Assembly: GCA_015272325.1 (NCBI GenBank)
Contig: JACYLU010000006.1
Coordinates: forward strand, 38,698-102,697
Length of the DNA: 64,000 nucleotides
Reading direction: 5' to 3'
Source: Synechococcales cyanobacterium C42_A2020_086
GTDB taxonomy: Bacteria; Cyanobacteriota; Cyanobacteriia; Elainellales; Elainellaceae
Position numbers and translations under genes: made by a program
Notes under the pieces: model-generated
Seen by the model: the letters and a program-made list of their open reading frames with translations, nothing else
The model's database searches: none
What the model was told of the DNA's origin: nothing
Shown: piece by piece, positions 38,067 to 45,875 of the stretch
How positions within the stretch are numbered: the first letter of the stretch is position 1
Layout: the number at the start of each line of letters is the position of its first letter

Positions 38067-39020
38067 ATGCGTTATCGCCCGTTAGGAACTACTGGCTTCA
38101 ACGTTTCCGCTATCGGCATGGGCACCTGGAACATTGGTAACCAGTGGGGCGAAATCGATGAGACGACGGCCTTGGCGACCGTTCGCAGCGCGGTCGATCA
38201 CGGCATCAATCTGTTTGACACGGCAGAGTCCTACGGTATTCCCGCTGGACTATCGGAAGAGCGGCTCGGCAAAGCGCTGCAAGGCATTCGCGACCGGGTA
38301 CACATTGTTAGTAAGATCGGGCGCTGGGGCAGACGGTCCGGGCAACTGGTGCCCATGACAACCGTGGATATGGTGCGACTTTGCGTTCATGCCTGCCTCT
38401 ACCGGCTGCGCACCGACTACATTGACGTCATGCTCTGCCACGACGGCAAGATCGAAGATCCTAGCGTTTATCTGGAAGGGTTTGAAGTTCTGAAAGCGCA
38501 GGGGCTGATCCGCGCCTATGGTATTTCCACCGACAAGCTCAGCGTTCTGAAGCGCTTCAACGCTTATGGCACTTGCCGTGTTGTCGAAGTCGATTATTCG
38601 CTGCTGAATCGCAAGCCGGAAGCAGAGTTTTTGCCTTACTGTCAGGAACACGGCATTGCGGTATTGGCGCGCGGGCCCCTGCACAAGGGCCTCCTCTCCG
38701 GCAAATACACATCCGATACGGTGTTTACCGATACCGTGCGCTCCGAGTGGTACCTCGACGACAGTCGCCGCGACAAGCTAGCCGCTAATTTTGCTAAAGT
38801 CGAGCGCCTCAAGACCCTGCTGCCCCCCGGTGAAGCGATGATTTCGGCCGCACTGCGGTTTGTTACGTCCCATGCGGTGCAGCCAGTCGCCATTGCCGGG
38901 GCAAAATCTCCCGAGCAGGTGGCCATGAATGCTAGCGCAGGCAACGGGGAGCTATCGGCAGCAGAGCGGCAGACCTTGATTCAAACAATGGCAGCACCTC
39001 AACCGGCGGCCGTTTCGTGA
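38067..39020 (+). CDS. Aldo/keto reductase in the glycan locus, 317 aa
   Basis: NADPH-dependent carbonyl reductase with a TIM barrel. Start ATG 38067 (MRYRPLGTTGFNVSAIGMGTWNIG). Tetrad: D51 and Y56 in FDTAESYG, K82 in IVSKIGRW, H in DVMLCHDGKIEDP. The loop LARGPLHKGLLSGKYTSD is typical of the AKR group that includes sugar-modifying and Tas-like enzymes. The C-terminal NADP site is PVAIAGAKSPEQVAMNASA. Position between GT2 and the ABC exporter suggests it modifies a sugar or the aglycone of the product; this is an inference. Confidence 0.9.
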   Translation: MRYRPLGTTGFNVSAIGMGTWNIGNQWGEIDETTALATVRSAVDHGINLFDTAESYGIPAGLSEERLGKALQGIRDRVHIVSKIGRWGRRSGQLVPMTTVDMVRLCVHACLYRLRTDYIDVMLCHDGKIEDPSVYLEGFEVLKAQGLIRAYGISTDKLSVLKRFNAYGTCRVVEVDYSLLNRKPEAEFLPYCQEHGIAVLARGPLHKGLLSGKYTSDTVFTDTVRSEWYLDDSRRDKLAANFAKVERLKTLLPPGEAMISAALRFVTSHAVQPVAIAGAKSPEQVAMNASAGNGELSAAERQTLIQTMAAPQPAAVS

Positions 39021-39084
39021 GGTGCTATGCCTTTTCATGAGGGAGTTCTCATTCAGGGTTCATCGTGGGTTCATTGCCACCCAA

Positions 39085-39119
39085 GACACTTGAGGCATGA
39101 CACTTGAGAGACACTTGAG
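39085..39119. repeat. Three copies of GACACTTGAG upstream of the ABC exporter
   Basis: GACACTTGAG occurs at 39085-39094, 39099-39108 and 39110-39119, 25 bases before the exporter start. Possible binding-site array or slippage product. Confidence 0.55.
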
Positions 39120-39143
39120 AGGGAGCACCCATTCTCTAGAGCC

Positions 39144-41000
39144 ATGAAACATACTGCCAGTCTCAAAGAGACATTGCCGAGCATGGGTCGCATTCTGCGG
39201 CGCTTTGCTCCTCAGATTCAGAAACAGCGTTCCCTGCTGATTGGGGCGTTTCTAGCGCTGATGGCAGAAACCTTGCTGCGCCTGCTGGAACCCTGGCCGC
39301 TGAAAATTATTTTCGATTCGATTTTGCTGCCAGGGGTTAATCGTCCCGCTATCGTGCTGCCTGGAATTGGATCGGTGTCTCCACTGGTGCTGCTATCGCT
39401 GCTGACGGTTGGCTCGATTGGGTTAGCGGTGCTGCGAGGAGCGGCCGCCTACTCTAGCGCGGCGGGCATGGCGGTGGCAGCGTCGCGGGTCATGGCGGAA
39501 GTGCGGGGCGACCTCTATAGCCATTTGCAGCGGCTCTCCCTTTCCTTTCACAATCAAGCCAAAACCGGCGACCTGATTGCCCGCGTTACCCAAGACATTA
39601 CCCGCCTGCGGGAAGTGACGGTGATGGCGCTGCTGCCGCTGCTGGCTAGTTCCCTAACGCTGCTGGGCATGGTGGGCGTCATGTTCTGGCTGCACTGGGA
39701 GATGGCTCTGATTGCCCTAGGCATTTTTCCGCTGTTTGTATTGACCACAACCCGTGCTACTCGCCGCATCCGGGAAGTTGTGCGCCGTCAGCGCCGCCGC
39801 GAAGGAGCTATGGCCGCCACGGCCGCTGAAGCCATGGGGGCAATTAAAGTCGTGCAGGCCCTATCGCTGCAATCGATGCTAGAGAGCACGTTCTTCAGCC
39901 ACAACCGCGAGAGTCTGCAAGAAGATGCCGAAGCCCAAAAGCTCAGCGCTGGCTTGGAACGCACGATGGAAGTATTGGTCACTGTAGCGGTGGCGCTGGT
40001 GCTCTGGAAAGGCGTACAGTTGGTGCTACAAGGCTCGGTGACGCCCGGTGAACTGCTGGTGTTCATCACCTATCTCAAGACTGCCTTCAAACCGATTCGG
40101 CAGTTGGCGAAATACACCGGACAGATTGCCAAAGCCACAGCATCCGGAGAGCGGATTATTGACGTGCTGGATCAAATCCCTGACATCCGCGATACCCGAG
40201 GCGCACTGACTGCTCCGCCTTTTCGGGGAGCCGTCTGGTTCGAGCAGGTCAGCTTTGCCTACGATAGCGGCTCCAGCATTTTGCGCAACGTTACCTTTGC
40301 CGTGCAGCCTGGCGAGCATGTCGCCTTGGTCGGGCCCTCGGGCAGCGGCAAATCTACCCTAGTGAGCCTGCTGCTGCGCTTCTATGATCCCCTCGAAGGG
40401 CGCATTTTAATCGACGGACATGATCTGCGAGAATATAAAATCGATTCTCTGCGGCGTCAAATTAGCGTGGTCTTGCAAGACAGCATTCTCTTTGCCGCCA
40501 GCGTTCGCGAAAACATTGCCTATGGTAATCTCGACGCCAGCAATGCCGAGATCGAAGCTGCTGCTCGTTTAGCCAACGCCCATGAGTTTATTTGCAATCT
40601 TCCTCAAGGCTACGATACGCTGCTCGGCGAACGAGGAGCTACCCTCTCCGGCGGCCAACGCCAGCGAATTGCCATTGCCCGTGCCGCCATCCGTCGTGCT
40701 CCCATCGTGATTCTAGACGAGCCGACGACCGGACTCGATAACCACAGTGAACAAGTCGTCAACGATGCCCTGCGTCGCCTCACCCGTGGCTGCACCACCT
40801 TCACGATTTCCCACAACCTCCATGCTGTCGAGCAGGTCGATCGCATTCTCTACATCGAAAACGGGCGCGTGCTGGAGCAAGGAACTCATACAGAGCTGCT
40901 GGCTCTGAACGGCCGCTACGCCAAGCTCTATCAGCTTCAGTCCAACGTCCGCTCGATCCACAGCAAGCGATCCGGGGAGAATACCGTCCTTCCAGCTTAA
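39144..41000 (+). CDS. ABC exporter, fused membrane and ATPase domains (MsbA-like), 618 aa
   Basis: A half-transporter that works as a homodimer to export lipids, peptides or lipid-linked glycans. Six membrane helices lie in residues 25-330 (for example LIGAFLALMAETLLRLLEP and LLPLLASSLTLLGMVGVMFWL). The ATPase domain has Walker A GPSGSGKST, Q-loop SVVLQDSILF, signature LSGGQRQRIAIARA, Walker B PIVILDEPTTGLD and H-loop TISHNLHAVEQVD. Complete. As the last gene of the plus-strand glycan series it probably exports the product. Substrate cannot be read from sequence. Confidence 0.92.
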   Translation: MKHTASLKETLPSMGRILRRFAPQIQKQRSLLIGAFLALMAETLLRLLEPWPLKIIFDSILLPGVNRPAIVLPGIGSVSPLVLLSLLTVGSIGLAVLRGAAAYSSAAGMAVAASRVMAEVRGDLYSHLQRLSLSFHNQAKTGDLIARVTQDITRLREVTVMALLPLLASSLTLLGMVGVMFWLHWEMALIALGIFPLFVLTTTRATRRIREVVRRQRRREGAMAATAAEAMGAIKVVQALSLQSMLESTFFSHNRESLQEDAEAQKLSAGLERTMEVLVTVAVALVLWKGVQLVLQGSVTPGELLVFITYLKTAFKPIRQLAKYTGQIAKATASGERIIDVLDQIPDIRDTRGALTAPPFRGAVWFEQVSFAYDSGSSILRNVTFAVQPGEHVALVGPSGSGKSTLVSLLLRFYDPLEGRILIDGHDLREYKIDSLRRQISVVLQDSILFAASVRENIAYGNLDASNAEIEAAARLANAHEFICNLPQGYDTLLGERGATLSGGQRQRIAIARAAIRRAPIVILDEPTTGLDNHSEQVVNDALRRLTRGCTTFTISHNLHAVEQVDRILYIENGRVLEQGTHTELLALNGRYAKLYQLQSNVRSIHSKRSGENTVLPA

Positions 41001-41150
41001 ACTTGGGCACGGTAGAAAACTTGGATTCTTCAGCAGCGTCAAGCGCTAGAAGAGCTGCAACGCAGTCTGTATAGCTTTTGTGAAAGCAGCAGTCTGGCAA
41101 CATACAGCCTTTTTCCAGCTAGTCAGGTATGACTGAACCTTGAGAACACA

Positions 41151-41162
41151 GGGCTTAAGCCC
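41151..41162. repeat. 12-bp palindrome GGGCTTAAGCCC
   Basis: A perfect palindrome between the exporter end and the convergent 106-aa gene, in a non-coding stretch of about 230 bases (41001-41231). Similar GC-rich short palindromes are common in cyanobacterial intergenic DNA. Confidence 0.5.
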
Positions 41163-41231
41163 CTTGCTCTACTCGAAGCAGAGTGAAAAATGCTGTAGCT
41201 TTAGACTGCTGCACCATTCAGCTCAGCCAAT

Positions 41232-41552
41232 CTATTCAGGGTGATCAACCTTGAAGTAGTCTGCTTTCAACATCGCTAGACCGTCAGTTGTCACTTGCGC
41301 ATTTTTGCAAGTAACTAGCGCCGCACCTGTTGATGAAACATCACTTGAATGCTCAATTTCTCCGAGCAGGTAGTCGGGCATAATCCGATTGAGCTGCTCG
41401 ATCAACAGCTCACGACTAACGGACTCACCTTCAAAATCCTCTGCAAAAAAACTGATATCGTGGGGGTGGTCACCACTGTGCTTGACTTTGTTGAGCATAG
41501 TGTAAACCACTTGATGATTCAAGCGATCGGCAGGGGTCATATCAGTAGACAT
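41232..41552 (-). CDS. Hypothetical protein, 106 aa
   Basis: Starts MSTDMTPADRLNHQVVYTMLNKVKHSGDHPHDI and ends KADYFKVDHPE. Acidic, soluble, no Cys pair or membrane helix; C-terminal half looks beta-rich (GAALVTCKNAQVTTDGLAML). The minus-strand upstream sequence has AGGAGTGAACT near the ATG, a good ribosome site. It follows the 196-aa helical gene by 76 bases on the same strand, so the two are likely co-transcribed. I do not recognise a family. Confidence 0.65.
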   Translation of the reverse strand: MSTDMTPADRLNHQVVYTMLNKVKHSGDHPHDISFFAEDFEGESVSRELLIEQLNRIMPDYLLGEIEHSSDVSSTGAALVTCKNAQVTTDGLAMLKADYFKVDHPE

Positions 41553-41628
41553 AGTTCACTCCTTTCAGAAATAGCAACAGAACAGGAATAGAGCAAAATT
41601 GCCGTAAAACCAGATCAGCTATCCGCTT

Positions 41629-42219
41629 TCAGTCTCGGGTGGAATAGCTCGTGATACCCTCAAAAACGCCGCGCAGTGCCGCAATGGCATCTTGCGTCCT
41701 TGCCCAAACACCTTGGTCAGGATCTTGTCCAGTTAACTCTCGTGTTCCCAGGATTTCCATGACGCCTTTCAATTGCTCTTGGTGGGCACGATTGGTAAAG
41801 TTTACCTGATTGAGCGGTCCAATTGCTTCTTTGACATCATCACCAACGACCTGTGCCGCTTTGTGGATAATCAACCCAGTCATGACAGCTTGGTGCTTAA
41901 TCCGTTCGTGAGCAGCTGTTTTCTGATAAAGCGACAGCGTATCTCCTGCCATCAACTGATGTACTTGCTCAATATACTGTCTGATGGTTTCCCGTGGCTG
42001 CACAACGCCGCCATTGAATCGGTTGATCACGGCATCAATAGTCTGCAAGTTTTTCTGATCGTCACTGAGAAAGTCGTTGAATCGCTTCTGAATTTCATTG
42101 TCGCTGCTGACTGCGGGCATCAGTGCTCGTTCCGTTTCAATCAGCAATTCCTGAAGCGCCTTCAAATCTGCAAGTTCAGTTGCAATTGCCTGTCGCTTGC
42201 TGTCTTCGAGCATCACCAT
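41629..42219 (-). CDS. Helical-bundle protein of unknown function, 196 aa
   Basis: Almost entirely alpha-helical (RQAIATELADLKALQELLIETERAL, DDQKNLQTIDAVINRF, IEQVHQLMAGDTLSLYQKTAAHERIKHQAVMTGLIIHKAA). The Glu/His pattern (E-x-x-H-like HERIKHQ, YIEQVHQ) recalls hemerythrin HHE or DUF892-type ferritin-like bundles, but the exact ligand spacing is not convincing. Start ATG 42219 has GGAGGAG 8 bases upstream; ATG 42213 is in frame. Possibly a stress-induced metal-binding protein; low certainty on function, high on being a gene. Confidence 0.7.
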   Translation of the reverse strand: MVMLEDSKRQAIATELADLKALQELLIETERALMPAVSSDNEIQKRFNDFLSDDQKNLQTIDAVINRFNGGVVQPRETIRQYIEQVHQLMAGDTLSLYQKTAAHERIKHQAVMTGLIIHKAAQVVGDDVKEAIGPLNQVNFTNRAHQEQLKGVMEILGTRELTGQDPDQGVWARTQDAIAALRGVFEGITSYSTRD

Positions 42220-42718
42220 AGTTGACTCCTCCAGTGTTGGAGTTAGCTTGAATTCAGTTTTAGCCTCCCATGAAGACTAAACTACCAAATCACTCTTGAG
42301 ATATATTTTCATTAGTGATAGAGTGCTGATCAACAAGTTAAAGCGTCAAGCACAGTATGTAAGCAGAGTGAAAGACGTTAGGCAGGCTCAAAACCGCCAA
42401 TTTATGAATTTTACAGGCGGCTTCTCTCACCGCCGCAACTTCTTTCAACGAATCTCAACACTCGAACTGTGGCGACAACTGTGGAGCCAGACCATTCACT
42501 ATTGAAATAGATTTTCATTTACTTTTCAAATGGATAGACTTATCAGAATAACTGATTCAGATTGACTGATTTAGTCAAATGTAGTTAGTCAAATGTACAA
42601 AGAGTGCAGCACATTGCCTCTGTACTGCTGATGGCTGGATTTTATCTTGAACAGCCAGGGAGTAGGGATGGAAATTTCCCCAATACTGGACAGTTCTACG
42701 CTCAAGCAGGAACCATTT
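42220..42718. other. Divergent intergenic region with direct repeats
   Basis: About 500 AT-rich bases between the helical-bundle gene and the hydrolase. A 13-bp direct repeat is at 42571-42597. A 69-codon frame at 42296-42505 has no clear ribosome site or recognisable product. Confidence 0.5.
42571..42597. repeat. Direct repeat TTAGTCAAATGTA x2
   Basis: TTAGTCAAATGTA at 42571-42583 and 42585-42597, separated by one base, about 120 bases upstream of the hydrolase start. The 14-bp period is compatible with a regulator site or slippage. Confidence 0.6.
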
Positions 42719-43498
42719 ATGTCTACAGTGAACGTTATATCCAAAACGGCTGTACTAGAAACTTCAATACCTGAGGTCATCTGGTTAAATACGAGTTTTG
42801 CTTTGCAGTGCTTTGCTCAACCGTTGCTTGAGCAGCTCTCAGAACAAGCCAACGTCACCCAGTGGCAGTATCACCCACAGCTCGATGAAGACTGCTCGCT
42901 AGAACAGGCCATTCTTCGACTGCACGACTATCTCAAGACGCTGCCCCACCCTGCTCATTTGATCGGGCACAGCACCAGCGGCTTGCTAGGGCTACTTTAC
43001 GCTCGCGTCTATCCCGAGCAGGTAAAATCTCTGTCGCTTTTGGCGGTAGGGGTGGATATTGCAGTTGACTGGCAGTTTCTCTACTACCAGCATCGCTGGC
43101 AACTCAGTCCGGATGAACTGCTGTCGTCAATGGTATATAACCTGTTTGGCTATCAAAATCAGCGTAATCTAGATTGCCTTATTACATTGCTCAAGCATGA
43201 TCTGATCTACTCGCTCTCGCCCCATTCGCTATTTCGGCAAGTGCATTTATTACCCTATGAAGTAGCGATTCCACTGCTAGTCTGCGGCAGTCAGGATGAC
43301 ATTGTGGTCGATGATCAGGACTTGCAAGCTTGGGGCGCCTTTCTCAAACCGGGCGATCGGCTGTGGTCTTGTCTCGACGGTGGGCACTTCTTCCATTGTT
43401 CTCAGGCTCCCGCGCTAGCCGAACAGCTTGTCGATTTTTGGCAAGACAGCAAGCACTCGCAATTGGGAGCACCCCTAACCTCTGCTGTAATTTCATGA
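42719..43498 (+). CDS. Alpha/beta hydrolase, 259 aa
   Basis: Nucleophile elbow GHSTSG (S85 counting from ATG 42719), acid in VCGSQDDIVVDDQ and catalytic His in LDGGHFFHCSQAP complete the triad. The fold core (HLIGHSTSGLLGLLYARVYPEQVKSLSLLAVGVD) fits small-ester or lactone hydrolases. The in-frame ATG at 42647 gives 24 extra residues; ATG 42719 follows AAGCAGGAA. A length of about 260 aa is normal. Substrate unknown; it follows an AT-rich divergent region. Confidence 0.83.
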   Translation: MSTVNVISKTAVLETSIPEVIWLNTSFALQCFAQPLLEQLSEQANVTQWQYHPQLDEDCSLEQAILRLHDYLKTLPHPAHLIGHSTSGLLGLLYARVYPEQVKSLSLLAVGVDIAVDWQFLYYQHRWQLSPDELLSSMVYNLFGYQNQRNLDCLITLLKHDLIYSLSPHSLFRQVHLLPYEVAIPLLVCGSQDDIVVDDQDLQAWGAFLKPGDRLWSCLDGGHFFHCSQAPALAEQLVDFWQDSKHSQLGAPLTSAVIS

Positions 43499-43536
43499 AC
43501 AGGATCTCGGTCTAGCTGGGTGCTGGTCAAGAAAGG

Positions 43537-44154
43537 TTAGGTCGCAGAATTGTTTGCTAGTCCGTGGATTAACGTTTGTGCTGAGAATTTCAGAAATTCT
43601 GTCAACGCTTCTCCTGGCGTGATCTGCAATTTATGATCCAGCGCCAGCATCGATTGCCCATGCACCAGTGACCAAGCAACTCGCGCCACATTGACCGGAT
43701 CAGCCGGACGAAAAATTCCAGCCATTTGACCTTCCCTGATCGTGTTCACCAGCACCATAAAGGACTGGTGGGCAGCTTCGGCTAAGGCAGAATTCTGGTC
43801 GAAATTGCAGCGGTAGTCCCCAAACATCAGGCGGTAGTGAGCTGGATGGGCTAACGCAAAATTGACATAGGCAATCCCGATCGCTTCTAAGCGCTGAGGT
43901 GATCCTGGTGGAACGACCTGTTGAGCTGATTCCATCTCGGCTCGCAACGCCTGAAATCCTTGTTCTGCAACTGCTGCCAATAGAGCTTCTTTATCTGCAA
44001 AGTGGCGATAGGGAGCATTGTGAGAAACGCCAACCCGACGAGCCACATGACGCAGGGATAAATTGCTGATTCCTTCTTCGTGGATGAGGGCAATTGCCGC
44101 CTCAATCAGGCTTTGTCGGAGGTCTCCGTGGTGATAGGTGTTCTTTGCTGCCAA
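43537..44154 (-). CDS. TetR-family transcriptional regulator, about 205 aa
   Basis: The N-terminal helix-turn-helix is clear: TYHHGDLRQSLIEAAIALIHEEG, SLRHVARRVGVSHNAPYRHFADKEALLAAVAEQGF. The C-terminal ligand domain resembles TetR_C (WHG-type) with HPAHYRLMFGD and VARVAWSLVHGQSML. The start is unsure: TTG 44154 gives (M)AAKNTYHHGDLRQ as in relatives, whereas the ATG at 44232 adds 26 atypical residues. It is divergent from an aldo/keto reductase gene, the usual arrangement for a repressor controlling its neighbour; the 44233-44297 gap has two GACCGA copies that might be operator half-sites. Confidence 0.87.
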   Translation of the reverse strand: MAAKNTYHHGDLRQSLIEAAIALIHEEGISNLSLRHVARRVGVSHNAPYRHFADKEALLAAVAEQGFQALRAEMESAQQVVPPGSPQRLEAIGIAYVNFALAHPAHYRLMFGDYRCNFDQNSALAEAAHQSFMVLVNTIREGQMAGIFRPADPVNVARVAWSLVHGQSMLALDHKLQITPGEALTEFLKFSAQTLIHGLANNSAT

Positions 44155-44297
44155 CGCCGTAGGGTTCGTTCTGAGAGAGGGTTTACAAAAGTTTAACCCA
44201 AGTTGTTGACGCTGCCAACATAGCGGTCTCATCTTAAAGGCGACCGAAAGTTGACCGAGAAGCGGTAAGGTATGGATAGCTCCTGACCGTAAGCGTT

Positions 44298-45131
44298 ATG
44301 AAAACCTTCTCTCTTCCCTCGGGACAACGCATACCCGTACTCGGCATGGGGACCTGGCAAATGGGTGAACGTTCGCGGCAGCGTCCGGCTGAAGTGGCTG
44401 CTCTACGGCGGGGGTTGGAACTCGGGCTAACCTTGATCGACACAGCCGAAATGTACGGCGAAGGGGGCGCTGAAGAAGTGATTGCCGAAGCCATTGCTGG
44501 ACAGCGAGATGCTCTATTTCTGGTCAGCAAGGTCTATCCCCACAATGCCAGTCGCCAAGGCGTTATAGCCGCCTGCGAGCGGAGTCTGCGCCGCCTCAAG
44601 ACCGATTATCTCAACCTCTATCTGCTGCACTGGCGCGGTTCGGTGCCGCTAGCAGAAACATTGGCAGCCTTTCAGGAATTGCAGCAGGCGGGCAAAATTC
44701 GCGACTACGGCGTCAGCAATTTTGATGTGGCAGATATGGAAGAAGCGGTTGTGCTGCCGGGAGGAGCCGCCATTGCCACAAATCAAGTGTTGTACAATCT
44801 GATGCGACGCGGTATCGAGTGGGATTTGCTGCCTTGGTGCCGCCAGCACCAGATGCCCATCATGGCTTACTCTCCTGTAGAGCAGGGGCGGCTGCTGCGT
44901 CAGCAAGCGCTGCAAACCTTGGCTTACGAGCGAGGCGTCACACCTGCTCAGTTAGCTGTCTCCTGGCTGCTGCACCAAGAGAACGTAATCGTCATTCCTA
45001 AAGCTAGCACGCTGCATCACGTCGAGCAGAACAGAGCCGCGCTCGATCTCCAGCTCAGCGGTGCGGATCTAGCCGCCCTTGACACTGCCTTTCCGCCGCC
45101 GCGTCGGCCGGTGCCACTGGAAATGCTGTAG
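44298..45131 (+). CDS. Aldo/keto reductase under TetR control, 277 aa
   Basis: NADPH-dependent reductase with the tetrad D48 and Y53 (LIDTAEMYG), K78 (FLVSKVYPHN) and H in LYLLHWRGSV. It belongs to the 2,5-diketo-gluconate reductase/YeaE-like group that reduces methylglyoxal and other aldehydes. The motif MAYSPVEQGRLLRQQAL and C-terminal VIVIPKASTLHHVEQNRAA are typical. Divergent from the TetR gene, hence probably induced by an electrophile or aldehyde ligand; that is inference from layout. Confidence 0.9.
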   Translation: MKTFSLPSGQRIPVLGMGTWQMGERSRQRPAEVAALRRGLELGLTLIDTAEMYGEGGAEEVIAEAIAGQRDALFLVSKVYPHNASRQGVIAACERSLRRLKTDYLNLYLLHWRGSVPLAETLAAFQELQQAGKIRDYGVSNFDVADMEEAVVLPGGAAIATNQVLYNLMRRGIEWDLLPWCRQHQMPIMAYSPVEQGRLLRQQALQTLAYERGVTPAQLAVSWLLHQENVIVIPKASTLHHVEQNRAALDLQLSGADLAALDTAFPPPRRPVPLEML

Positions 45132-45220
45132 CGCCGGAATTGGTCAGTCTCACCAGCTTATATCTAAAACAGACAGATGGAATGTACCCGCAAGGCTGTA
45201 CGCATCACGTTTAATTCCAC

Positions 45221-45248
45221 TCGATACAAGCTGTTCGATACAAGCTGT
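45221..45248. repeat. Perfect 14-bp tandem duplication
   Basis: TCGATACAAGCTGT repeats twice head to tail (45221-45234, 45235-45248), immediately downstream of the stop of the 188-aa minus-strand gene. Confidence 0.75.
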
Positions 45249-45249
45249 A

Positions 45250-45816
45250 TCAACAGGTATAACAAGCGACAGATGTTTGACTAATCACCTCACCTGTATA
45301 AGGGTTCACAACTTCTTCGATACACTGTCCATCAGGTTGTTGAATGATTCGTTTGATAGTCCCATCGGGAAGAATAGTTTGACAGAGCACGTTGCTGCTA
45401 GATTGTTTTGCCCCCGGTACAGGTAACTCCGCAGCTAACGCAACATCTGACTGTAAATCACGTAATTTACGATGGGCAACCCATTGATAAATTGGCTTAG
45501 TCCCTTCCGCTTCTAACTTCAATAGTAAGTCACCTGTAATAGGGCAAACTGTCAATTCAATCACTTCCTGGCTAACAGTATTTACCACATAAGAACTGGA
45601 CTGCTTATAACACTCAAAATTCTCTTCCCATAGCTCTTTTTGTTCAATTACTTGGTTGACTCTGTTAGAGGGAATATCATGTCTCAACGCCCATGCCCAC
45701 TGTCCATATTGAGGAATCGCTCCAATTAAAGCAACTACAAGTGAAGAAGTTAGAACTTGATTCAACCAGCTCAATTTTCTTCTTGATTTAGAGTCATTGA
45801 TCAATTCTGCTGACAT
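45250..45816 (-). CDS. Membrane-anchored hypothetical protein, 188 aa, distal gene of the 12-gene cluster
   Basis: N-terminal cytosolic tail (MSAELINDSKSRRK) and a single hydrophobic segment (LNQVLTSSLVVALIGAIPQYGQWAWAL) are followed by an exported domain with six cysteines (FECYK, LTVCPITG, VLCQTI, GQCIEE, CYTC), which could form disulfides outside the cytosol. Several segments repeat the pattern V-P-TGE/L-xx (CPITGDLLLKLE, VNPYTGEVISQT). No family recognised. It is 59 bases downstream of the GH13 gene on the same strand, so it is probably the last gene of the operon. Confidence 0.65.
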   Translation of the reverse strand: MSAELINDSKSRRKLSWLNQVLTSSLVVALIGAIPQYGQWAWALRHDIPSNRVNQVIEQKELWEENFECYKQSSSYVVNTVSQEVIELTVCPITGDLLLKLEAEGTKPIYQWVAHRKLRDLQSDVALAAELPVPGAKQSSSNVLCQTILPDGTIKRIIQQPDGQCIEEVVNPYTGEVISQTSVACYTC

Positions 45817-45875
45817 AATACCCCCTGATCTTCTAATTTGAAAAGTAATTAAACTTGTAAGTTATTGAGCGAAAT

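Noticed and set aside
40026..40319. 97-codon frame antisense to the ABC exporter
   Set aside because: It is a shadow of the conserved transporter coding sequence, with no independent coding evidence.
42296..42505. 69-codon frame upstream of the hydrolase
   Set aside because: No supporting ribosome site or conserved character; may be chance in AT-rich DNA.
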